Below, in pieces: positions 1-5,640 of a stretch of 7,364 nucleotides of DNA (its first letter is position 1; every line of letters starts with the position of its first letter). The notes under the pieces are model-generated. The model was given only the letters and a program-made list of their open reading frames with translations. It ran no database searches and was not told the DNA's origin. Source of the stretch: JAVBNJ01 sp031551625 (GTDB lineage Bacteria > Bacteroidota > Bacteroidia > Bacteroidales > UBA932). The DNA is taken from positions 1 through 7,364 of the forward strand of contig JAVBNJ010000101.1 in NCBI GenBank assembly GCA_031551625.1, written 5' to 3'. Made by a program: the position numbers and the translations under genes.

Positions 1-1108
1 TCGAGCCATAAGCGGTTACTTTATAACAATACGTAAGATCGGTAGCGGTAACGTCTACCGGATCGCTGTATGAACGCATTGACGAATGGTCTAGCAATTG
101 CATTGGATTTGGCAGCATGCGGTTTAGCGAGTACTGGGGCATGCCGGCTTCGTCAAACAATTCGTTCCACAGCAAATCCCATGCTCCATTACTGCTTTTC
201 CCGGTGAGTATAATAGTATTAAGTTTGTTGCTAGAGTGCGCTTGCAGCTGGCAGTAGTTCTCGGTTACCAGTTGGTAGGAGCATATTGTCTGTACATTTT
301 TATCTACATACGAACGGAGTGATTTATCGTTAAATGTGTAAATAGTTGTGGCTTCTGTACTGCCTTCAGGCAAGCGCAGCAAATGAAAAACCGGCAGTTT
401 CGTAGCCTGGTCAATTGTAAAATGCAACGTCACATCATTATCTATTGATGCAATGCTGTCTACCTTTACGTACGCGGGCCGCTGTGCTGTTTTGGTGTGT
501 AATGCAACCCGGTTCGACGTGCTTTGTACACTTGTATCGCCACTGTTCACAGCCGCTACATACACTTCATAAAATGCATTGTCGGGAATGTTGGTAGCTG
601 TATATTGCGTGGCTGTAACCGACGAGGCCAAAAGGGCAGGGGCGAAGCCTTGCACGCCGCCGTATACATTATAGGTAGCACCTTGTGCCCAGCCCTCGTA
701 GGGCGTCCATTGTAGATTGATGCTGTAGCGGCAACTATCGTAGCTGGCCGTGAGGAACGGGAAAGCGTGTTGCCGGGTAATCGGCCGGTCTTCGATGTCG
801 GTGTCCACAGCCAGCGTATAGGCACGTGTACCGGTAAGCGGTGCTGCACTTGCATCGATATACGAATGTACAGACAGGTTGACCCGTGCAATTTCTTCGG
901 TACAATAGCTTCCTCCAATATATTTGTATATAATATAGCCCGTGGCATTGGCAGGCAGGTCGGCCGGCGCATCCCACTCAATTACAGGTTCGCCATACTG
1001 GTTAACGGTTACCGAACGGATGTAGTTACCCACCGTCTGGCATACTTGTGCTGTAACAATCACGACACTCGTACAGCAAAAAAGCAGTATGAGGAATAGG
1101 TTTTTCAT
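1..1108 (-). CDS. Secreted multi-domain fibronectin-III-like protein, N-terminal part (C-terminus beyond left edge)
   Basis: Translating the minus strand from the ATG at 1108-1106 gives 369 codons with no stop to the window edge, so the gene is partial at its 3' end. The protein starts with a signal peptide: Lys2, a hydrophobic core around residues 4-19, and a probable signal peptidase I cut after TA20 before Gln21. The rest reads as about four beta-rich repeats resembling fibronectin type III domains: roughly residues 28-105, 125-200, 212-290 and 309 onward. Each has an early hydrophobic/Trp strand (VIEWDAP, INLQWTP, AWDLLWNE) and a late aromatic strand (YEVYVAAVN, CYKVTAYG). Such proteins in Bacteroidota are often large, exported by type IX secretion and end in a sorting or gliding-motility C-terminal domain. 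That end is not visible here, so this is inference. The exact function is unknown. It is transcribed away from trxB and is not part of that operon. Confidence 0.82.
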   Translation of the reverse strand, partial: MKNLFLILLFCCTSVVIVTAQVCQTVGNYIRSVTVNQYGEPVIEWDAPADLPANATGYIIYKYIGGSYCTEEIARVNLSVHSYIDASAAPLTGTRAYTLAVDTDIEDRPITRQHAFPFLTASYDSCRYSINLQWTPYEGWAQGATYNVYGGVQGFAPALLASSVTATQYTATNIPDNAFYEVYVAAVNSGDTSVQSTSNRVALHTKTAQRPAYVKVDSIASIDNDVTLHFTIDQATKLPVFHLLRLPEGSTEATTIYTFNDKSLRSYVDKNVQTICSYQLVTENYCQLQAHSSNKLNTIILTGKSSNGAWDLLWNELFDEAGMPQYSLNRMLPNPMQLLDHSSMRSYSDPVDVTATDLTYCYKVTAYGS

Positions 1109-1113
1109 TTATG

Positions 1114-1121
1114 CAAATGTA
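1114..1121 (-). promoter_or_regulatory. Candidate -7 box for the minus-strand FN3-like gene
   Basis: On the minus strand this reads TACATTTG, a full match to the Bacteroidota -7 consensus TAnnTTTG. It lies only 5 nt upstream of the ATG at 1108, so the transcript would be leaderless or nearly so. A TTTG on the same strand (plus-strand CAAA, 1136-1139) is only 14 nt upstream instead of the usual 19-21, so the -33 element is poor. Support is therefore moderate. Confidence 0.45.
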
Positions 1122-1129
1122 GTAATTTT

Positions 1130-1161
1130 TTTGTCCAAAATCGATTTTTTTTGTATCTTTG
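1130..1161 (+). promoter_or_regulatory. Bacteroidota sigma-ABfr-type promoter for the trxB operon
   Basis: TTTG at 1130-1133 and TATCTTTG at 1154-1161 are separated by 20 nt, which matches the Bacteroidota primary sigma consensus TTTG-N19-21-TAnnTTTG. A start site around 1167-1170 would leave a leader of about 22-25 nt before the trxB ATG at 1192. The leader is A-rich (AAAATTATAAAAATAC) and lacks a Shine-Dalgarno sequence, as is usual in this phylum. It is the only convincing plus-strand promoter seen in the window, so it may drive the whole train to recN. Confidence 0.75.
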
Positions 1162-1191
1162 TTGGTCTGTAACGTAAAATTATAAAAATAC

Positions 1192-2139
1192 ATGAGTTCT
1201 TCTGTAGAAAAAGTAAAATGTTTAGTGATTGGCGGCGGCCCTGCGGGCTATACGGCGGCCATATATTTGTCGCGTGCCAACCTCAAACCGGTGGTGTACG
1301 AAGGAATGCAGCCCGGTGGCCAGTTGACAACGACTACCGAGGTAGAAAACTTTCCCGGTTACCCCAAAGGTATATCGGGGCCAGAAATGATGTTGGAAAT
1401 TAAGGAACAAGCCATGCGTTTTGGAGCTGATGTACGTTTCGGTACGGTTACAAAAGCGGATCTTTCGAAGCGCCCGTTCCGTATAACCGTTGACGAAACT
1501 ACCGAATTGGAAGCCGAAACCTTGATTATTGCTACCGGTGCTACGGCCAAATACCTGGGCTTGCCGTCGGAACTGAAGTTCCGTGGACAGGGTGTATCGG
1601 CTTGTGCTACATGCGATGGTTTTTTCTACCGCGGGCAAGATGTGGCTGTGGTAGGTGGTGGCGATACGGCTTGCGAAGAAGCTACCTATCTGGCAGGCTT
1701 GTGCCGCAAGGTATATCTCATTGTACGCCGTAACGTATTACGCGCTTCTAAAACCATGCAAGACCGTGTGCTCAATAATCCGAAAATCGAAATCCTTTGG
1801 GAACACCAAACCAAAGAAGTATTGGGCGACATGAGTGGTGTAACCGGCGCCCTGCTTATCCGTAAAGATGGCTCGGAACATAAGATCGACATCAGCGGAT
1901 TTTTTCTTGCCATTGGGCATCATCCGAACTCGGAGTTGTTCAAAGAATGGGTACAAACCAACGAAGAAGGCTATATCATTACCAAATCGCCGAGTATGTG
2001 TACCAACGTGCCGGGTGTATTTGCCGCAGGCGACGTGCGCGACCCGAACTACCGCCAAGGTGTGATTGCTGCCGGTTCGGGAGCTGCTGCTGCTATTGAT
2101 GCCGAACGTTTTTTAGCTGAAATTTGCGGATGTTGGTAA
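1192..2139 (+). CDS. trxB: Thioredoxin reductase (NADPH), low-molecular-weight type
   Basis: This FAD-containing cytosolic enzyme passes electrons from NADPH to thioredoxin. At 315 aa it is the normal size for the bacterial low-Mr family. Motifs appear in the expected order: the FAD-binding GGGPAG at residues 14-19, PGGQL at 41-45, the redox-active CATC at 138-141 followed by DGFF, the NADPH-domain GGGDTA at 155-160, an RR...R phosphate-binding patch (R179, R180, R184), and the second FAD motif FAAGDVRD at 277-284 with RQ at 288-289. The ATG at 1192 places the first FAD motif at the usual distance from the N-terminus and follows a good promoter. The gene is first in the train, and its stop overlaps the bamD start (TAATG). 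The chain ends in ICGCW, with two extra cysteines (C312, C314) that I do not expect in this family. Confidence 0.97.
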   Translation: MSSSVEKVKCLVIGGGPAGYTAAIYLSRANLKPVVYEGMQPGGQLTTTTEVENFPGYPKGISGPEMMLEIKEQAMRFGADVRFGTVTKADLSKRPFRITVDETTELEAETLIIATGATAKYLGLPSELKFRGQGVSACATCDGFFYRGQDVAVVGGGDTACEEATYLAGLCRKVYLIVRRNVLRASKTMQDRVLNNPKIEILWEHQTKEVLGDMSGVTGALLIRKDGSEHKIDISGFFLAIGHHPNSELFKEWVQTNEEGYIITKSPSMCTNVPGVFAAGDVRDPNYRQGVIAAGSGAAAAIDAERFLAEICGCW

Positions 2140-2993
2140 TGCGAAAAATCACCGGATATTTATTATTGCTTTTTGTTGCAGGCTTGTTGGCTGCTTGTAC
2201 GTCGCAATACGACAAGTTGCTCAAGAGTCAGGACTATGTGTTGAAATATGAAAAAGCAAAAGAATATTACGCCAATAAAAAATACGATAAAGCGGCTACG
2301 CTTTACGAACAGGCAGGTATGTATTTTCGTGGTGCGCCGCAAGACGACTCGCTCAATTTCTTTTTAGGCAAAAGTTATTACCTCTACAACGATGTATATT
2401 CGGCGGAATTTTATTTTGAACAATTCCGGATGAACTTCCCGCGTAGTCCCTTTGCCGAAGAAGCTTCGTACCTGCGAATTATATCACTCTACCGGCAGAC
2501 CAACCGTTACGAGCTGGACCAAACGCCTACGATGAAAACCTTGAATGCCATTGAGGAATTTACGTATACCTATCCGCGGAGCGCTTACAGAGAAGAATAC
2601 GATAAAATTAAGAAAGATTTATTGCAGCGCCTGGATGAAAAAAGTTTTGAAGCGGCGAAACTGTACTACATTCGTGAAGACTATAAGGCTTCAACTACTG
2701 CGCTACGTACGCTGCTCAAGGATAACCCCGACACCCAGCACCGCGAAGAGGTGTTGTACCTGTTGGTTGCATCGGCCTATAAATATGCAAACAATAGCTA
2801 CAAACATTTGCAGAAAGACCGTTACCAGGCGGTGATTGATGAGTATTTTAACTTTGTGAGCGAATTTCCTGATTCGAAATACCGCAAAGAAGTGGAAAAA
2901 TGGAACTCCGAAGCGCTGGCGCAAATGAACGCTGACCGCAGTAAGAAAGAAAAGGAATATGCCCAACCCGAAACAACGGGCGTTGATAAATAG
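2139..2993 (+). CDS. bamD: Outer membrane protein assembly factor BamD (lipoprotein)
   Basis: BamD is the essential lipoprotein partner of BamA in outer-membrane beta-barrel insertion, anchored on the periplasmic face of the outer membrane. From the ATG at 2139 the protein is 284 aa and begins with a lipoprotein signal peptide: Arg2, Lys3, a hydrophobic core, then the lipobox LLAAC with lipidated Cys20. The mature part is helical with TPR-like repeats, seen as YYANKKYDKAATLYEQA (about 43-59), the NFFLGKSYY region (73-81), FPRSPFAEEA (100-109) and FPDSKYRKEVE (243-253). Length and repeat pattern fit the BamD/YfiO family. An in-frame TTG at 2124 and an ATG at 2130 would add only 5 or 3 residues; 2139 is preferred because it overlaps the trxB TAA by one base, indicating translational coupling, and gives the most standard signal peptide. 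The highly charged tail (RSKKEKE) is unremarkable. Confidence 0.93.
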   Translation: MRKITGYLLLLFVAGLLAACTSQYDKLLKSQDYVLKYEKAKEYYANKKYDKAATLYEQAGMYFRGAPQDDSLNFFLGKSYYLYNDVYSAEFYFEQFRMNFPRSPFAEEASYLRIISLYRQTNRYELDQTPTMKTLNAIEEFTYTYPRSAYREEYDKIKKDLLQRLDEKSFEAAKLYYIREDYKASTTALRTLLKDNPDTQHREEVLYLLVASAYKYANNSYKHLQKDRYQAVIDEYFNFVSEFPDSKYRKEVEKWNSEALAQMNADRSKKEKEYAQPETTGVDK

Positions 2994-3021
2994 AAAAATT
3001 TAATACAGTTCAAAAAATAGT

Positions 3022-3345
3022 ATGGAAAAAAGAACCCCGACGGTTACAACCACCGTTACGCGCGACCTTAGTAAACTGTCGCAATCTACAGGCAATATCT
3101 ACGAAACAGTGATGATTATTGCCAAACGCGCTAATCAAGTTGCAGCAGATATCAAGCAAGAGTTGAGCCACCGCATGGAGGAGTTTGCTACGTATGCCGA
3201 CACGTTGGAAGAAACATTTGAAAATCGCGAACAAATCGAACTTTCGCGCCAGTACGAGCGTATGCCTAAGGCCACGCTTACGGCCATCAAAGAATTCGAA
3301 GAAGGTAAAATTTACTATCGCAAGATAGAAGAGAAGAAAGACTAA
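3022..3345 (+). CDS. rpoZ: DNA-directed RNA polymerase omega subunit, Bacteroidota type (Rpb6/RpoZ family)
   Basis: A small acidic protein of 107 aa. The segment at residues 25-48 (NIYETVMIIAKRANQVA then ADIKQEL) matches the conserved helix of omega/Rpb6 proteins, which corresponds to the NRFELVLIAAQRARQL region of E. coli omega. Omega helps assemble and stabilise the beta-prime subunit of RNA polymerase. The Bacteroidota form is longer and diverged from proteobacterial omega, and lies between bamD and coaBC as seen here. The start ATG at 3022 follows an A-rich stretch, 28 nt after the bamD stop, with no separate promoter seen. The C-terminal half (EEFATYADTLEE onward) is charged and helical with no recognisable motif. 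A heptamer-based inverted repeat starts one base after the stop codon. The identification rests on the conserved helix plus gene order. Confidence 0.85.
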   Translation: MEKRTPTVTTTVTRDLSKLSQSTGNIYETVMIIAKRANQVAADIKQELSHRMEEFATYADTLEETFENREQIELSRQYERMPKATLTAIKEFEEGKIYYRKIEEKKD

Positions 3346-3346
3346 A

Positions 3347-3418
3347 TTAGAAATCAGAAATTAGAATTGATAGACACCACATAATTCTAATTTCTGATTT
3401 CTAAATTTTAATTTCTAA
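3347..3418. repeat. Heptamer arrays forming a 22-bp perfect inverted repeat
   Basis: The left arm 3347-3368 consists of TTAGAAA-like 7-mers (TTAGAAA, TCAGAAA, TTAGAAT). The right arm 3383-3404 is its exact reverse complement (ATTCTAA, TTTCTGA, TTTCTAA). The 14-nt loop is 3369-3382. Two further right-hand units (ATTTTAA, TTTCTAA) run to 3418, four bases before the coaBC ATG. Only 4 of the 22 pairs are G:C and no T-run follows, so it is not a canonical intrinsic terminator. It could be an mRNA stability or processing hairpin, or simply a dispersed repeat. Confidence 0.85.
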
Positions 3419-3422
3419 GCTC

Positions 3423-4625
3423 ATGTTGAAGGGTAAACACATAATCGTTGGCGTGACAGGCGGAATAGCTGCTTACAAAACGGCTATGCTCGTACGTTTG
3501 TTAGTGAAAGCAGGCGCTGAAGTGCGCGTGTTGATGACACCGATGGCGAAGCAATTTATCACGCCGCTAACGATGGCCACACTATCAAAACACCCTGTTG
3601 CTACGGAGTTTTACAACCCTGAAAACGGAGACTGGAATAGCCATGTGAGCCTTGGCGTGTGGGCCGACTTGATGGTTGTGGCGCCCGCTACCGCTAATAC
3701 ATTAGCTAAAATGGTTACGGGCATCGCCGATAATTTGCTGCTTACAACCTACCTGTCGGCACGCTGCCCGGTAGTGGTAGCACCGGCTATGGACTTGGAC
3801 ATGTGGCAACATCCGGCTACGCAAACCAATTTGCAAACATTACGCACACGGGGCATACACATTGTAGAACCCGCGGCAGGAGAGCTTGCCAGCGGCCTTG
3901 ATGGGAAAGGACGCATGGAAGAGCCGGAACGCATTGCTGAGTTTGTGGAACATCTGCTCGTAAAAAAAAAATCCCTGTTAAGTAAACGGTTCCTTGTAAC
4001 CGCCGGCCCGACGTACGAAGCAATAGATCCTGTGCGGTTTATAGGCAACCACTCGTCGGGGAAAATGGGTTATGCCATTGCTGAAGCCCTTGCCGGACGA
4101 GGTGCGCAAGTAACATTAGTTAGTGGCCCTACTTCGCTGAAAGTGGGCAATGCGGCTATTGATGTAATACATGTCACATCGGCTCGTGAAATGTACGAAA
4201 CAGCAGCTACTTACTTTTCCGGGATGGATGGTGCCGTACTTTGCGCGGCAGTGGCCGATTATACACCGGTTAATCCCGCTTTGCAGAAAATAAAAAAGAA
4301 AGATGTATCGCTCAGCATTGAATTGAAACCTACTATTGATATTGCTGCCGAATTGGGGCAACGCAAGCAGGCCAACCAAGTACTGGTGGGTTTTGCGTTG
4401 GAAACCGACAACGAATTGGACAATGCAACCAAAAAATTACAAAGTAAGAATCTGGATATGATTGTGCTGAATTCGTTGAACGACGAGGGTGCCGGATTTG
4501 GCGTCGATACCAATAAAATTACTATTATTGCCAGCACCGGAGAGATTAATCACCTGCCGTTACTTTCGAAACAAGAAGCGGCAGAAGCTATAGTGAATAG
4601 TTTAGAATTAGGAATTAGGAATTAG
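3423..4625 (+). CDS. coaBC: Bifunctional phosphopantothenoylcysteine decarboxylase / phosphopantothenate-cysteine ligase
   Basis: This enzyme makes 4'-phosphopantetheine for coenzyme A: CoaB joins 4'-phosphopantothenate to cysteine and the FMN-dependent CoaC decarboxylates the product. At 400 aa it has the normal fused length. The CoaC half (about 1-180) shows the N-terminal flavin-fold GVTGGIAAYK (10-19), active-site H74 in NSHVSL, APATANT (87-93) and PAMDLDMW (121-128). The CoaB half (about 187-395) shows VTAGPTYE (192-199), R205, NHSSGKMG (209-216), CAAVADY (274-280), KIKK (289-292) and VGFALET (322-328). Two CoaC residues known as catalytic in E. coli Dfp, Asn125 and Cys158, align with D124 and S157 here. 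The linker KKKSLL is coded by a run of ten A (3962-3971). The last six residues and stop (ELGIRN) are coded by the GAATTAG array. The ATG at 3423 is supported by the conserved N-terminus beginning seven residues later. Confidence 0.96.
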   Translation: MLKGKHIIVGVTGGIAAYKTAMLVRLLVKAGAEVRVLMTPMAKQFITPLTMATLSKHPVATEFYNPENGDWNSHVSLGVWADLMVVAPATANTLAKMVTGIADNLLLTTYLSARCPVVVAPAMDLDMWQHPATQTNLQTLRTRGIHIVEPAAGELASGLDGKGRMEEPERIAEFVEHLLVKKKSLLSKRFLVTAGPTYEAIDPVRFIGNHSSGKMGYAIAEALAGRGAQVTLVSGPTSLKVGNAAIDVIHVTSAREMYETAATYFSGMDGAVLCAAVADYTPVNPALQKIKKKDVSLSIELKPTIDIAAELGQRKQANQVLVGFALETDNELDNATKKLQSKNLDMIVLNSLNDEGAGFGVDTNKITIIASTGEINHLPLLSKQEAAEAIVNSLELGIRN

Positions 4626-4689
4626 GAATTATGAAACTGCGTACTGTATACAGCCTACTGCTTATTGCTTACTGCTTATTGCCTACTGC
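4605..4689. repeat. Composite heptamer array spanning the coaBC stop and DUF4835 signal peptide
   Basis: Three perfect GAATTAG units (4605-4625) and a fourth ending in the ATG (4626-4632) are followed, in the same 7-nt register, by eight units related to NTACTGC (4634-4689). The clearest of these are CTACTGC (4655 and 4683), TTATTGC (4662 and 4676) and TTACTGC (4669). The first part writes the end and TAG stop of CoaBC; the second part is the coding sequence for residues 2-20 of the next protein. Period, register and units were read directly from the sequence. Confidence 0.85.
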
Positions 4690-5557
4690 AACTACAGCGC
4701 AGGAGTTGCGGTGCAACATAAGCATCAACTCGTCGCGGATTCAAGGAACCAACAAATCGGTATTTAATACGTTGCAAAAAGACTTGTACGATTTCATGAA
4801 CAGTACGGTGTGGACAAATAACGTGTTTGGCTCCGACGAACGCATTGAATGTTCTATATTTATTAACATTACCGAGCAAATAGGAACGAGCGATTTCAAG
4901 GGTACACTGCAAGTGCAGTCGAGCCGCCCGGTGTATGGCACTAATTTCACTACGCCCGTACTTAACTTTATGGACAGCGAAATAGCTTTCCGCTACCTTG
5001 AGTACGACAAGTTGGAATATAACGAAAACCAATACAACTCGCTGATTTCGGTGATGGCGTTTTATGCCTACGTTATCATTGGGTTGGACTACGATACGTT
5101 CTCGTTGCGTGGCGGCACCGACTTCTTCAAAAAAGCCCAGAATATTGTGCTGTTGGCGCAGAATGCATCGGAAGGTGGCTGGAAACCATACGACGGCACG
5201 CGTAACAATCGTTACTGGATGATTGAAAATTTACTAAATTCGAAATACAGCCCTGAGCGTGGCGCTTACTATAAGTATCATCGACTGGGGCTCGACCGCA
5301 TGAGCGAGAATATAAGCGACGGGCGCGATGAAGTGATGAATGCACTGCTTGATATTCAGCGGGTGTATCGCGAACGCCCCGACCCGTATATGTTTTACCT
5401 CAAACTGTTCTTCGATGCCAAGTCCGACGAGATTGTGAATGTTTTTTCGGAAGCTCCGCAAACCGATCGTAGCCGCATGGCGCAACTGTTGATGGAGGTA
5501 GACCGCACGAACGAATCGAAGTACAAAAAACTCCAACAAACCACCAACTCCTTTTAG
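4631..5557 (+). CDS. DUF4835 family exported protein (PorD-like, putative type IX secretion-associated)
   Basis: The protein is 308 aa with an N-terminal signal peptide: K2, R4, a hydrophobic core at residues 8-18, and a probable cut after TTA23 before QE. The mature protein has recognisable DUF4835 blocks: SSRPVYGTNFTTPVLNF (97-113), the aromatic AFYAYVIIGLDYDTFS (143-158), and GGWKPYDG...NRYWMIENLLN (182-203). No enzyme motif or membrane segment is visible after the signal peptide, so it is probably periplasmic or outer-membrane associated. The family is known from Bacteroidota, and some annotation schemes name it PorD and link it to type IX secretion; I recall this name but cannot verify it here, so no symbol is given. 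The gene begins 5 nt after the coaBC stop, and its start codon and signal peptide lie inside a heptamer repeat array, unlike the rest of the gene. Presence in an operon with bamD is compatible with an envelope role. Confidence 0.85.
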   Translation: MKLRTVYSLLLIAYCLLPTATTAQELRCNISINSSRIQGTNKSVFNTLQKDLYDFMNSTVWTNNVFGSDERIECSIFINITEQIGTSDFKGTLQVQSSRPVYGTNFTTPVLNFMDSEIAFRYLEYDKLEYNENQYNSLISVMAFYAYVIIGLDYDTFSLRGGTDFFKKAQNIVLLAQNASEGGWKPYDGTRNNRYWMIENLLNSKYSPERGAYYKYHRLGLDRMSENISDGRDEVMNALLDIQRVYRERPDPYMFYLKLFFDAKSDEIVNVFSEAPQTDRSRMAQLLMEVDRTNESKYKKLQQTTNSF

Positions 5558-5570
5558 TGATGAGGGCAAA

Positions 5571-5584
5571 GTTTAGAGTTCAGA
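5571..5584. repeat. Two-unit heptamer repeat (GTTTAGA, GTTCAGA)
   Basis: Two adjacent 7-mers, GTTTAGA and GTTCAGA, lie 13 nt after the DUF4835 stop. They differ by one base and resemble the TTAGAAA and TTAGGAA units at the two upstream junctions. Two units alone would be weak; the call rests on similarity to the other arrays. Confidence 0.5.
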
Positions 5585-5600
5585 ACGAAGTTGCAAAGCA

Positions 5601-5626
5601 TGTCATTGCGAGGAACGAAGCAATCT
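5601..5626. repeat. Dispersed intergenic repeat element (TGTCATTGCGAGG...GAAGCAATCT)
   Basis: The 26-nt segment closely resembles a short palindromic element that I recognise as recurring between genes in many unrelated bacterial genomes (consensus near GTCATTGCGAGGAGCGAAG...GCAATCTC). Its ends form a small inverted repeat, ATTGC at 5605-5609 and GCAAT at 5620-5624, with a 10-nt loop. It sits between DUF4835 and recN, ending 13 nt before the recN start. Genome-wide copy number cannot be seen from this window. Confidence 0.65.
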
Positions 5627-5640
5627 TAATCTGTAATCAG
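5627..5640. repeat. Two-unit heptamer repeat overlapping the recN start (TAATCTG, TAATCAG)
   Basis: TAATCTG (5627-5633) and TAATCAG (5634-5640) are tandem 7-mers. The TAA at 5634-5636 is in frame with recN two codons upstream of its start, and the last G of the array is the first base of the GTG start codon, so this repeat fixes the upstream limit of the gene. Confidence 0.55.

Noticed and set aside
556..981. Minus-strand 141-aa open frame
   Set aside because: It lies out of frame inside the FN3-like gene, and its translation is Arg/Pro/Cys-rich without signal or motif. The correct frame runs from 1108 to the window edge with a signal peptide and repeated domains.
767..1099. Plus-strand 110-aa open frame
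   Set aside because: It is antisense to the FN3-like gene, with no promoter, no recognisable family and a low-complexity-like composition; it is explained as a shadow of the real gene.
2124..2138. Upstream TTG (2124) or ATG (2130) start for bamD
   Set aside because: They would only add a few residues before an already complete lipoprotein signal peptide; the ATG overlapping the trxB stop is the simpler start.
2849..2856. TAACTTTG, a match to the -7 consensus inside bamD, upstream of rpoZ
   Set aside because: No TTTG lies 19-21 nt upstream (the nearest, 2807-2810, is 38 nt away) and the site is 165 nt from rpoZ within coding sequence; a chance match is likely.
3347..3418. CRISPR-like array
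   Set aside because: The units are 7 bp and contiguous, with no spacers, and no cas genes are present.
3369..3422. Independent promoter for coaBC
   Set aside because: No TAnnTTTG box is present in the rpoZ/coaBC gap; the sequence there is accounted for by the heptamer inverted repeat.
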